Shown piece by piece: positions 15,855 to 23,197 of a stretch of DNA of 38,857 bases. Origin of the DNA: Pseudomonadota bacterium (lineage in GTDB: Bacteria; Pseudomonadota; Gammaproteobacteria; Burkholderiales; Thiobacillaceae); assembly GCA_030690985.1 (NCBI GenBank), contig JAUYFG010000204.1, forward strand, positions 1 to 38,857, in the 5' to 3' direction. The notes beneath the pieces were generated by a model. That model did not search any database and was not told the origin of the DNA. It saw only the letters and a program-made list of their open reading frames with translations. The first letter of the stretch is position 1. Every line of letters starts with the position of its first letter. The position numbers were made by a program, and so were the translations under genes.

Positions 15855-15956
15855 GCCGTCATTCCGGCGAAAGAACGTCACCCCGGAATGCGTTTATCCG
15901 GGGCCGGAATCCAGTGAAATCAACCACCTGGATCCCGGCCCCCGCCGGGGTGACGA
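15855..15956. repeat. Intergenic palindromic repeat (GTCATTCC type)
   Basis: The gap between the outer-membrane protein gene and the comF stop holds a dispersed-repeat-like unit. A perfect 11-bp inverted pair (15876-15886 and 15945-15955, CGTCACCCCGG and its complement) flanks a core with GGCCGGAATCCAGTG and a partial complement. A further CGTCATTCCGG copy starts near 15857. Such units are common between bacterial genes and may end transcription from both sides here; no T-tract follows, so this is not a classical terminator. Confidence 0.65.
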
Positions 15957-15972
15957 GATAATCAGCGTTTCC

Positions 15973-16698
15973 CTAAGGCTTCAGCGTTCGCGCCACCACC
16001 CAGGCGCTGATTTCCACGGCGCCGGCGCGGCGTGCGGCTTGCGCCAGTTCGTTCAGGCTGCTGCCGCTGGTCATGACATCGTCGAGCAGGGCGATGCGCG
16101 CTCCCGCCAGATTTTCGTCGCAGACAAAGGCGCCGCGCAGGTTGCGCTTTCTCGCCTTGAGGTCGAGGCCGGCTTGCGGTGGCGTGTCGCGAACCCGTTG
16201 GCAGGCGTGGCGGCAGGGCAGGTTCAGGCGATCACCCAGGCGCCGCGCGATTTCCAGTGCTTGATTGAAGCCGCGTTCGCGGAGCCGGGCGGGGTGCAGC
16301 GGCATGGGGACGATGAGGTCGGGAAGCGGTAGGTCGGGGCGCGGCAGGTCCGCCAGACGTTGCGCCAGCGCTTCGGCGAACAGTTCGGCCAGTTCCTGCG
16401 CGCCGGCGTACTTGCACTGCTGGATCAGCACATCGAGCGGGAAGGCGTAGCGGTAAACCGCTTCGCAATGCTCGAACCGAGGCGGTTTCTTCAGGCAGGC
16501 GCCACAGAGCAAGCCGCCGGGGGAGGGGAGGGCGCATTGCGGACAGCGTTGCGCCGGCAGATGCGGCAGGTCGTCGGCACAGGCGGCGCAAATCAACCTG
16601 CCACGGACGCGCGCGCCACAGAGCACACAGGGTTGCGTGATGCCTGTCTGCACAATGTGCAGGCAGTTGTTCAGAATGGTTTTGAGCATGTTTGACAA
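15973..16698 (-). CDS. comF: ComF family protein (amidophosphoribosyltransferase-like)
   Basis: The 241-residue protein has an N-terminal zinc-finger-like region with four Cys pairs (CVLC, CAAC, CPQC, CGAC) and a C-terminal type I phosphoribosyltransferase fold with the PRPP-binding loop ALLDDVMTSGSSL. The segment PMPLHPARLRERGFNQA is a hallmark of ComF. ComF is linked to DNA uptake and natural transformation, though its exact reaction is unknown. It is transcribed away from the bio genes, with its start overlapping the promoter region of the divergent unit. It is the only complete minus-strand gene before 38 kb. Confidence 0.92.
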   Translation of the reverse strand: MSNMLKTILNNCLHIVQTGITQPCVLCGARVRGRLICAACADDLPHLPAQRCPQCALPSPGGLLCGACLKKPPRFEHCEAVYRYAFPLDVLIQQCKYAGAQELAELFAEALAQRLADLPRPDLPLPDLIVPMPLHPARLRERGFNQALEIARRLGDRLNLPCRHACQRVRDTPPQAGLDLKARKRNLRGAFVCDENLAGARIALLDDVMTSGSSLNELAQAARRAGAVEISAWVVARTLKP

Positions 16699-16720
16699 GT
16701 GCCCCCCCTTACCGGAATAT
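16692..16720 (+). promoter_or_regulatory. Candidate sigma70 promoter for the bio operon
   Basis: A perfect TTGACA (16692-16697) is followed after 17 bases by a weak -10, GAATAT (16715-16720). Transcription would start near 16727, leaving about 43 bases before ATG 16770. No BirA-type operator is recognisable. It overlaps the divergent comF start. Confidence 0.4.
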
Positions 16721-16769
16721 GCCGCGACTTTTTTACCCGTTTGCCGCTGATTCTGCGCGCTTCATCAAA

Positions 16770-17156
16770 ATGCCTGAAAAACACCTCATTACCGCCGACT
16801 CCTGCAAGCGTTCCGCGCGCTTGTTCAACTACGGCACGATTGCCGGCGCCTTGTTGCCGATTCCTCTGGGCATGCTCTGGGTCGCCGGTTCCATGTTCGT
16901 GTATGCCGCCAATGCGCACCATCCGGACCCGCGCGTGGCGCATTACATTCGCTGGGGCGGTTATCGCTTCTATGCGGTGGCGGGCACGATGACCGTGTTT
17001 TCCAACGACCTGGCTGCGTTTCTGGGCGGCGGTTCCAAGGGCTGGCTGGCGGTCTGGGCGCTGGCGATCGCGATCCTGGTGCCGTGGTCGCTGTATGACA
17101 TCTGGAAGGCCGGTCGCGAGGACTGGAAAGACATCATCGTTGAGAGGCATAAATGA
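16770..17156 (+). CDS. Small membrane protein encoded upstream of bioB
   Basis: I do not recognise the family. The protein of 128 residues (from ATG 16770) has three hydrophobic segments: [20 protein letters not shown] followed by [16 protein letters not shown], and [15 protein letters not shown]. It ends in a charged cytoplasmic-looking tail ([16 protein letters not shown]). An earlier ATG at 16719 is possible, but it would lie in the proposed -10 region. Its stop overlaps the bioB start (ATGA), so the two are translationally coupled. A role in biotin or precursor handling is guilt by association only. Confidence 0.75.
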   Translation: MPEKHLITADSCKRSARLFNYGTIAGALLPIPLGMLWVAGSMFVYAANAHHPDPRVAHYIRWGGYRFYAVAGTMTVFSNDLAAFLGGGSKGWLAVWALAIAILVPWSLYDIWKAGREDWKDIIVERHK

Positions 17157-18139
17157 CTGATTTATCACAACCTGTTGCCGCAAAAACCTGGTCCCTGGCC
17201 GAGGTGGAGGCGCTCTACGCGCTGCCGTTCAACGACCTGCTGTTCCAGGCGCAAACCGTGCATCGCCAGACTTTCGACCCCAACGCGGTGCAGCTTTCCA
17301 CCCTGTTGTCGATCAAGACCGGCGGCTGCTCCGAGGATTGCGGCTATTGCTCGCAATCGGCGCGCCACGATACCGGCCTGGAGCGGGAAAAATTGCTCGA
17401 CGTGCCGGCCGTGGTGGCAGCCGCGAAGGCCGCCAAGGAGGCCGGCGCCACCCGTTTCTGCATGGGCGCGGCCTGGCGTGGCCCGAAAGACAAGGATCTC
17501 GGCGCCGTCGCCGAGATGGTGCGCGAGGTCAAGGCGCTGGGCATGGAAACCTGCGTCACTTTAGGCATGCTGAAACCCGGCCAGGCGGAACAACTCAAGG
17601 ACGCCGGCCTGGATTACTACAACCACAACCTGGATACCGCTGCCGAGTTCTACGGCCAGGTCATCACCACCCACACCCACAACGACCGCCTGGATACCTT
17701 GGCGCAAGTGCGCGATGCCGGCATCCATGTTTGTTGCGGCGGCATCATCGGCATGGGCGAGAGCCGCCGGATACGCGCCGGGCTGGTCATGGAACTGGCC
17801 AACCTGAACCCGCAGCCGGAATCGGTGCCGATCAACAGGCTGGTCAAGGTGCCGGGCACGCCGATGGCACAAGGCGAAGATCTCGACCCGTTCGAGTTCG
17901 TGCGCACCGTCGCCGTGGCGCGCATCACCATGCCGGCTTCGCACGTTCGTCTCTCCGCCGGCCGCCAGGAACTGGGCGAAGCGGTGCAGGCCCTGTGCTT
18001 CCTGGCCGGTGCCAACTCGGTTTTCTGCGGCGACCGCCTGCTCACCACCCGCAACCCGGAAGCCGACGCCGACAGCGCCTTGTTCAGCAAACTTGGCCTG
18101 CATGGCGAGCCGGTCCAGGGTCGGCGCTGCGCCGGCTGA
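17153..18139 (+). CDS. bioB: Biotin synthase
   Basis: Radical-SAM enzyme that inserts sulfur into dethiobiotin, the last step of biotin synthesis. The CxxxCxxC motif that binds the [4Fe-4S] cluster is at C59, C63 and C66 ([12 protein letters not shown]). [18 protein letters not shown] and the late [10 protein letters not shown] match BioB along its length, and 328 residues is normal. The start overlaps the upstream gene by ATGA. About 170 bases with two palindromic repeats separate it from bioF. Confidence 0.97.
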   Translation: MTDLSQPVAAKTWSLAEVEALYALPFNDLLFQAQTVHRQTFDPNAVQLSTLLSIKTGGCSEDCGYCSQSARHDTGLEREKLLDVPAVVAAAKAAKEAGATRFCMGAAWRGPKDKDLGAVAEMVREVKALGMETCVTLGMLKPGQAEQLKDAGLDYYNHNLDTAAEFYGQVITTHTHNDRLDTLAQVRDAGIHVCCGGIIGMGESRRIRAGLVMELANLNPQPESVPINRLVKVPGTPMAQGEDLDPFEFVRTVAVARITMPASHVRLSAGRQELGEAVQALCFLAGANSVFCGDRLLTTRNPEADADSALFSKLGLHGEPVQGRRCAG

Positions 18140-18144
18140 CCGCC

Positions 18145-18169
18145 GTCATTCCCGCATAGGCGGGATGAC
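18145..18169. repeat. Short GTCATTCCCGC hairpin
   Basis: An inverted pair (GTCATTCCCGC and GCGGGATGAC, one bulged base, loop of about 4) lies 5 bases after the bioB stop. It is a dispersed-repeat type sequence and has only a short CTTT run after it, so it may weakly attenuate transcription into bioF. Confidence 0.55.
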
Positions 18170-18199
18170 TCTTTATGTGAAACAGGCGTGTGTCTTTAC

Positions 18200-18271
18200 T
18201 GTAGCGCCGGCTTCCAGCCGGCTTCGTTCTTCTGATTAGGTCCACAAAGCCGGCTGGAAGCCGGCGCTACA
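18200..18271. repeat. GTAG-headed REP hairpin between bioB and bioF
   Basis: Perfect 25-bp inverted repeats (18200-18224 and 18247-18271) begin with TGTAGCGCCGG and end in its complement, with a 22-base loop. Each arm is itself partly self-complementary (CCGGCTTCCAGCCGG). The GTAG foot is typical of REP sequences recognised by RAYT transposases. It lies about 40 bases before bioF. Confidence 0.75.
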
Positions 18272-18310
18272 AGTGCGCCCGGTTTTATCTTCCGGGGTGA
18301 TACAGCCGTC

Positions 18311-19570
18311 ATGACCGTTCGCTTGCCTTCCATGCTCCCCACCCAACTCCAATCCGCTCTCGCGGCACTCGATGCTCAAGGCCTGCTGCGTCGCCGCCGC
18401 GTACTGGACGGCACCCAGGGCGCGCGGGTGAGGGTGGACGGGCGCGAATATCTGTCTTTCTCCAGCAACGATTACCTGGGGCTGGCCGGACATCCGGCCA
18501 TTGCCGAGGCGGCGTGCCAGGCCGCCGGCGAAGTCGGCGTGGGGGCCGGCGCGGCGCATCTGCTCAGCGGCCATCACCGTCTGCATCACGATCTGGAACG
18601 GGAACTCGCGGCCTTTGTGGGCACGCCGGCGGCGTTGCTGTTTTCCACCGGCTACATGGCCAATCTGGGCGTGATCCAGGCGCTGCTCGACCGCCACGGG
18701 GAAGTGTTCGAAGACCGGCTCAACCATGCCTCCCTGGTCGATGCCGCCCTGCTTTCACGCGCCAAACTGAGCCGCTATCCGCACCTGGATCTGGCCGCGC
18801 TGGAGCAGCAACTCGCCGGCAGCCGCGCGCAGGTGAAACTCATCGCCAGCGACACGGTGTTCAGCATGGACGGCGATCTCGCCCCGGTAGCGGAACTGCT
18901 GGCATTGGCGGAACGCTACGACGCCTGGCTCTATCTGGATGACGCGCATGGGTTTGGCGTGGTCAGGAGTGAGCGGCATGGCGGCCTCGCCGCCCAGGCC
19001 AACTCTGTAGCGCAGGCGTCCCGCCTGCATTCAGCGCCAGATGCAGGCGAGGACGCCTGCGCTACAGGGGCGAGCTTGTTTCACGCTAACCCCTCACTGA
19101 TTTACATGGCCACCCTGGGCAAGGCGGCCGGCGTTTCCGGTGCCTTCGTGGCCGGCAGCGCCGAGCTGATCGAGTGGTTGGTGAACAAGGCGCGAACTTA
19201 TATCTACACCACCGCGCAGCCGCCCCTGCTGGCGGCGGCGGTGAGCGCCAGCCTGAAACTGGTCGCCCATGAGACCTGGCGGCGGGAACGCTTGCACGAA
19301 CTCATTGCCCGCCTGAAGGCCGGGGTGGTGGGGCTGCCCTGGCCCTTGATGCTCTCCGATACGCCGATTCAGCCCTTGCTGGTGGGCGATCAACACGCCG
19401 CTCTGGCTTTGGCCTCCGGCCTGAAACAGCGTGGCATCCTGATTCCCGCCATCCGCCCGCCCACCGTGCCGCAGGGTTCGGCGCGGCTACGTATTTCGCT
19501 GTCCGCCGCGCATACGGCTGCGGACGTGGATGAATTGCTGGCCGCCCTGCATGGGCTGGCCCATGGCTGA
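18311..19570 (+). CDS. bioF: 8-amino-7-oxononanoate synthase with repeat-derived insertion
   Basis: PLP enzyme that condenses pimeloyl-ACP (or CoA) with alanine in biotin synthesis. Fold type I landmarks are intact: FSSNDYLGLAGHP, GAGAAHLLSGHHRLH, DDAHGFGV, and the PLP lysine K271 in TLGKAAGVSG. At 419 residues it is about 35 longer than E. coli BioF (384 residues, K236). The excess lies just before the PLP lysine, where a 63-bp palindromic repeat (19005-19067) is read in frame as part of a Ser/Ala-rich loop. Whether the enzyme is active is open, but the frame and all key residues are kept. ATG 18311 has GGGGTGA about 9 bases upstream. Confidence 0.95.
   Translation: MTVRLPSMLPTQLQSALAALDAQGLLRRRRVLDGTQGARVRVDGREYLSFSSNDYLGLAGHPAIAEAACQAAGEVGVGAGAAHLLSGHHRLHHDLERELAAFVGTPAALLFSTGYMANLGVIQALLDRHGEVFEDRLNHASLVDAALLSRAKLSRYPHLDLAALEQQLAGSRAQVKLIASDTVFSMDGDLAPVAELLALAERYDAWLYLDDAHGFGVVRSERHGGLAAQANSVAQASRLHSAPDAGEDACATGASLFHANPSLIYMATLGKAAGVSGAFVAGSAELIEWLVNKARTYIYTTAQPPLLAAAVSASLKLVAHETWRRERLHELIARLKAGVVGLPWPLMLSDTPIQPLLVGDQHAALALASGLKQRGILIPAIRPPTVPQGSARLRISLSAAHTAADVDELLAALHGLAHG
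19005..19067. repeat. REP-like palindrome inserted inside bioF
   Basis: A 26/27-bp inverted pair with one bulge (19005-19030 and 19041-19067) around a 10-base loop. The arms begin CTGTAGCGCAGGCG and end with the complement. Its length is a multiple of three, and it is translated as about 21 residues including VAQASRLHSA. It has the same GTAG...CTAC foot as the intergenic hairpins but a different stem. Confidence 0.85.
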
Positions 19571-20300
19571 TACGGTCTTCCTGCATGGTTGGGGGCTCTC
19601 CGGGGTGGTCTGGGCCGAGACCGTCGCCGTGTTGTGTGGTGAGGACTCGCCGGCGCTACATCCCGATCTACCCGGCTATGGCGCCGCGCCGACGCGGGCT
19701 CCCTACAGCGCCGAATCCCTGGCCGATGCCCTGGCGGAGTCCATCGCTGCTCCGGTCAACCTGGTCGGCTGGTCGATGGGCGGCATGGTTGCGCTGGCGC
19801 TGGCGGCACGGCATCCGGACAAGGTGGCGCGGCTGGTGCTGGTGGGCACTTCGCCCGCCTTCGCCGCCCGCACCGATTGGCCGCACGGCATGGCGCCGGA
19901 CGTGCTGGGCGAGTTCGCGAATGCCTTGATCCTGGACACCCGCGCCACCTTGCTGCGTTTTCTTTCCTTGCAGGCGCGCGGCGGCGATGCGGCGCGAGCG
20001 GTGATCGTCCAGTTGCGCGCGCGCATGCAGGCACAGGCCGAGCCGAATCCGGAAGTGTTGGCCGCCGGCCTGGAATTGCTGCGCACGGTCGATCTGCGCG
20101 ATCAAGTCGAGCGGGTGCGCTGCCCCACCCTGGTGGTACACGGCGCCTATGACACGCTATGCCCGCCCGAGGCCGGCGCCTGGCTGGCGGAACATCTGCC
20201 GAATGGCCGCCTGGCCCGGCACGAACGCGCTTCCCATGCACCGTTCCTGTCGCACCCGGACTGGTTCGTCGCCACTTTGAAGGAGTTTCTGCATGGATGA
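19563..20300 (+). CDS. bioH: Pimeloyl-ACP methyl ester carboxylesterase
   Basis: Alpha/beta hydrolase that removes the methyl group from pimeloyl-ACP methyl ester, ending the BioC-started chain. The catalytic triad is visible: S71 in GWSMGG, D197 in HGAYDT and H225 in ASHAPF. The oxyanion region FLHGWGLSG is near the N-terminus. The length of 245 residues is close to E. coli BioH. I start it at ATG 19563, overlapping the end of bioF by 8 bases, rather than at an earlier in-frame ATG (19530) that lies deeper in bioF. Its stop overlaps the bioC start. Confidence 0.93.
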   Translation: MADTVFLHGWGLSGVVWAETVAVLCGEDSPALHPDLPGYGAAPTRAPYSAESLADALAESIAAPVNLVGWSMGGMVALALAARHPDKVARLVLVGTSPAFAARTDWPHGMAPDVLGEFANALILDTRATLLRFLSLQARGGDAARAVIVQLRARMQAQAEPNPEVLAAGLELLRTVDLRDQVERVRCPTLVVHGAYDTLCPPEAGAWLAEHLPNGRLARHERASHAPFLSHPDWFVATLKEFLHG

Positions 20301-21210
20301 GCGCCTGAAACGGGCGATCCGCCGTTCCTTTGAACGTGCCGCGACGACTTATGACGAGGCCGCCTTCCTGCAACAGGAGGTGGCGCGCCGCCTGGATGAC
20401 CACCTCGACGGCGTGAAGGTCGATCCCGCGCTGATCCTGGATGCCGGTTGCGGCACCGGCTTCGCCTTCGATCTGCTGAAAGCCCGCTTTCCCAAGGCCC
20501 GTGTCATCGGCCTCGACATCGCCCACGCCATGCTGCGCCAGGCCCGAGCGCGTCATGGTGTGGACGCGGGCTGGCGCAAGTGGCTTGGGCCACTTGCCAC
20601 TCGCTACTCGCCATTCGCACCCCTCTGCGCCGACCTGGAACGTCTGCCGCTGAAAAGCAACAGCATCGACCTGGCCTGGTCCAGTCTTGCCTTGCAGTGG
20701 ATGGACGACCTGGAAGCGACCTTCCGGGGTGTGCATCGGGTGATGAAGCCGGGTGGCCTGTTCCTGTTCGCCAGCTTCGGGCCGGATACCCTGAAGGAAT
20801 TGCGCGCGGCCTCCAGCGGCATCGATGGCCATCAGCACGTCAACCATTTCGTCGATATGCACGATGTCGGCGACGCTCTGGTGCATGCCGGATTCAGCCA
20901 TCCGGTGATGGAAATGGAGCACGTCACCCTGACCTACAGCGAGTTGGCCGGCCTCATGCGCGACCTCAAGGCCATCGGCGCCCACACCGTCAAACAGGGC
21001 ACCGATCAACTCACACCTCGTGGCTTGATGGGCAAGATCGCGTGGCGTCGGCTGGTGGAAAACTACGAACACTTTCGCCAGGACGGCCGCCTGCCCGCCA
21101 CCTACGAAGTGGTCTACGGCCACGCCTGGGCCGGCGCGAAAGACCGCCTGGAAGATGGCCGCCAGATCATTCAGATGCAGATGACGAGCCGGAAAGGGGG
21201 GCTACGGTGA
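20293..21210 (+). CDS. bioC: Malonyl-ACP O-methyltransferase
   Basis: SAM-dependent methyltransferase that starts pimelate synthesis by methylating malonyl-ACP. Motif I is DAGCGTG at residues 50-56. The N-terminal FERAATTYDEAAFLQQEVAR and the mid-protein LAWSSLALQWMDD are characteristic of BioC. At 305 residues it is longer than E. coli BioC (about 250). Part of the excess is a stretch near residues 92-110 whose DNA (about 20583-20620) contains short near-repeats (CCACTCG, CTACTCG, CCATTCG), which looks like a small repeat expansion. ATG 20293 overlaps bioH by 8 bases. Confidence 0.94.
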   Translation: MDERLKRAIRRSFERAATTYDEAAFLQQEVARRLDDHLDGVKVDPALILDAGCGTGFAFDLLKARFPKARVIGLDIAHAMLRQARARHGVDAGWRKWLGPLATRYSPFAPLCADLERLPLKSNSIDLAWSSLALQWMDDLEATFRGVHRVMKPGGLFLFASFGPDTLKELRAASSGIDGHQHVNHFVDMHDVGDALVHAGFSHPVMEMEHVTLTYSELAGLMRDLKAIGAHTVKQGTDQLTPRGLMGKIAWRRLVENYEHFRQDGRLPATYEVVYGHAWAGAKDRLEDGRQIIQMQMTSRKGGLR

Positions 21211-21902
21211 TGTCGCACGGCTTCTTCATCGCCGGCACCGACACCCACATCGGCAAGACCCTGGTTGCCGCCGCCCTGTTGCATGCTTATGCCGATCTCG
21301 GCTACCGCGTGCTGGGCATGAAGCCGGTGGCGGCGGGGGCGGAACTGATCGACGGGGTCTGGGTGAACGAGGATGTGGCCATGCTGCGCGCCGCCGGCAA
21401 CGTCCAGGCCGCGCCGGCGTTGCTCAACCCTTACCTGTTCCGCGAAGCGATTGCCCCGCACATCGCTGCCGAGCACAAGGGCGTGCGCATCGAGATTCCC
21501 CGCATCCGCGCCGCTTATGACGAACTGGCCGCGCAGGCCGAGGTGGTGTTGGTGGAAGGTGTGGGCGGCCTGCTGGTGCCGCTGTCGGAACACAAGGATG
21601 CGGCCGATCTCGCCGTGGCTTTGAATCTGCCGCTGATTCTGGTGGTGGGCATGCGTCTGGGCTGCATCAACCACGCCTTGCTGACTGTGGAGGCCATCGC
21701 CGCGCGCGGCTTGAAACTGGCCGGCTGGGTGGCCAATCGCGTGGACCCGGAAATGGCCGCTTATGAGGAAAACCTGGCTGCCTTGGTCCGGCGAATAGCC
21801 GCCCCACTGTTGGCGGAAATACCTGGCCTGACGTCGCCCGACCCAGATCGCATGGCCGCCACGTTCGCGCCGAAGAAGCTGATGGCCCTGCTGGCCGGAT
21901 AA
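21210..21902 (+). CDS. bioD: Dethiobiotin synthetase
   Basis: ATP-dependent carboxylase that closes the ureido ring of dethiobiotin. The P-loop GTDTHIGKT is at residues 9-17; MKPVAAGA, VEGVGGLLVPL and GWVANRVDP match the family. ATG 21210 shares a base with the bioC stop (TGATG) and has GGAAAGGGGG about 10 bases upstream, giving 230 residues, the normal size. The frame is open much further upstream inside bioC, but that part is not BioD. It ends the bio operon; bioA is not in the window. Confidence 0.95.
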   Translation: MSHGFFIAGTDTHIGKTLVAAALLHAYADLGYRVLGMKPVAAGAELIDGVWVNEDVAMLRAAGNVQAAPALLNPYLFREAIAPHIAAEHKGVRIEIPRIRAAYDELAAQAEVVLVEGVGGLLVPLSEHKDAADLAVALNLPLILVVGMRLGCINHALLTVEAIAARGLKLAGWVANRVDPEMAAYEENLAALVRRIAAPLLAEIPGLTSPDPDRMAATFAPKKLMALLAG

Positions 21903-21959
21903 GGCTTATTTCTACATGTCTGTCCTGAAATCCCTGTTTCCGTGGAAAAAGCCGCCGTT

Positions 21960-21965
21960 ATAATC
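21960..21965 (+). promoter_or_regulatory. Candidate -10 box for the Rrf2 gene
   Basis: A perfect TATAAT lies 34 bases before ATG 21999. No good TTGACA is seen 16-18 bases upstream (the region reads CTGTTTCC), which would fit a promoter needing an activator or one controlled by the Rrf2 protein itself. Confidence 0.45.
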
Positions 21966-21998
21966 ATTCCGGATAAAAAACTCTCCTTGGAGTGAGAC

Positions 21999-22460
21999 AT
22001 GGTTTTGTCGCGCACCAGTCAGTATGCCGTTCAGGCACTGATCTACATTGCCACCCAGCCGCCTGGCGAGCCGGTGCTGAATCGGGATATCGCGTCCCGG
22101 CTGAATGTGCCGGCCGCGTATCTGGCAAAAATTCTGCAAAACCTGTGCAAGCAGGGGGTGCTGGATTCCTTCCGTGGCCGTCTCGGTGGCTTCTGCCTGC
22201 GTGAGGGCATGCATCGCACCACGCTGATGCAGGTGCTGCTGCTCACCGAAGGGCCGGATTTCACCAAGAACTGCATCCTGGGCCTGAAGGAGTGTTCCGA
22301 CGCCACGGCTTGCCCGATGCACTTCAAGTGGATTCCGGTGAAGAAGAAGATTCTTTCTCTGCTCAATGAGATGAATCTGGACGAGCTGGCAAAAGCTGTA
22401 TTGACCGGCAAATACCGGCTCTCCGATTTGCCGGCCGGCGCGTTGCCGCAGACGGTCTGA
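21999..22460 (+). CDS. Rrf2 family transcriptional regulator, probable Fe-S sensor
   Basis: The 153-residue protein has an Rrf2 winged helix-turn-helix at the N-terminus (RTSQYAVQALIYIA; LNVPAAYLAKILQNL; GGFCL). Cysteines C92, C99 and C105 with H108 are spaced much like the [2Fe-2S] ligands of IscR, so an Fe-S cofactor sensing oxygen, NO or iron state is likely. The surrounding sequence differs from IscR and NsrR, so I do not name it. It lies 4 bases upstream of the SCO1 gene and close to the cbb3 oxidase genes, suggesting it controls respiratory copper or oxidase genes. The ribosome site GGAG precedes ATG 21999. Confidence 0.9.
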   Translation: MVLSRTSQYAVQALIYIATQPPGEPVLNRDIASRLNVPAAYLAKILQNLCKQGVLDSFRGRLGGFCLREGMHRTTLMQVLLLTEGPDFTKNCILGLKECSDATACPMHFKWIPVKKKILSLLNEMNLDELAKAVLTGKYRLSDLPAGALPQTV

Positions 22461-22464
22461 AACA

Positions 22465-23058
22465 TTGCGGAAAGCGCTCACGCTGCTTGTATTTACGCTG
22501 GGACTGAGCCTGGCCGGCTGCGATCAGGCGGCGAAGCCGGCGTTCCGTGGCAGCGACATCAGCGGCGCGAATTTCGGCCAGAGCCTGGCGTTGACCGACC
22601 ACAATGGCCGCGCGGTGACGCTGGCGTCCTTCCGGGGCAAACTGGTGGTGCTGTTTTTCGGCTACACCCACTGCCCGGATGTGTGCCCGACCACCCTCTC
22701 CGATATGGCCGCAGCCTTCAAACTGATGCCCGACGGGGTGTCGGACAAGGTGCAGGTGCTGTTTGTTTCGGTAGACCCGGAACGCGATACCCCGGAAATT
22801 CTCAAGGCCTATGTACCTTATTTCCATCCTTCATTTCTCGGCCTGCTGGGCAGTTCTGAACAGGTGGCGCAAGTGGCGAAGGCGTTCCGCATCGTCTATC
22901 GCAAGCATGTGGAGCCGGGCGCCACAGACTATCTGGTCGACCATTCGGCCGGCAGTTATGTGCTGGATGGTCGCGGCCGCCCGCGTTTGTATCTCCCCTT
23001 TGGCCACACGCCGCAGGATATTGCCGACGATCTGTTGACCTTGCTCAAGGCGGAGTGA
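22465..23058 (+). CDS. SCO1/SenC family copper chaperone lipoprotein
   Basis: Thioredoxin-fold protein that delivers copper to the Cu centre of haem-copper oxidases or reduces its cysteines. The copper ligands are C70 and C74 (CPDVC) and H160 (VDHSAG). A lipobox LSLAGC with C19 predicts a lipoprotein anchored in the membrane. The start is TTG 22465, 4 bases after the Rrf2 stop. The position just before ccoN fits a role in cbb3 assembly; this oxidase has CuB but no CuA. Confidence 0.92.
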   Translation: MRKALTLLVFTLGLSLAGCDQAAKPAFRGSDISGANFGQSLALTDHNGRAVTLASFRGKLVVLFFGYTHCPDVCPTTLSDMAAAFKLMPDGVSDKVQVLFVSVDPERDTPEILKAYVPYFHPSFLGLLGSSEQVAQVAKAFRIVYRKHVEPGATDYLVDHSAGSYVLDGRGRPRLYLPFGHTPQDIADDLLTLLKAE

Positions 23059-23071
23059 GCGTGATTCGTTC

Positions 23072-23100
23072 TTGTCGGCCGGCGGCCCCGCGTCTATACT
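23072..23100 (+). promoter_or_regulatory. Candidate promoter of the ccoNOQP operon
   Basis: TTGTCG (23072-23077) and TATACT (23095-23100) are separated by 17 bases. The predicted 5' leader is about 90 bases and carries the strong ribosome site AGGAGG before ATG 23198. A weak CAGGC...GCCTG hairpin followed by TTTTT (about 23115-23139) lies in the leader. I see no clear FNR box. Confidence 0.45.
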
Positions 23101-23197
23101 CGCCCGGCTTTTTTGCAGGCGTTTTTATTGCCTGTTTTTGCGCTGAAACGACGTTCCGGGATGGTTCCCGGGCGGTGCAGCAACCCTAGGAGGCGTT

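Noticed and set aside
16692-16769. N-terminal extension of the small membrane protein upstream of bioB
   Set aside because: It overlaps the divergent comF start and the proposed promoter; ATG 16770 gives a compact protein.
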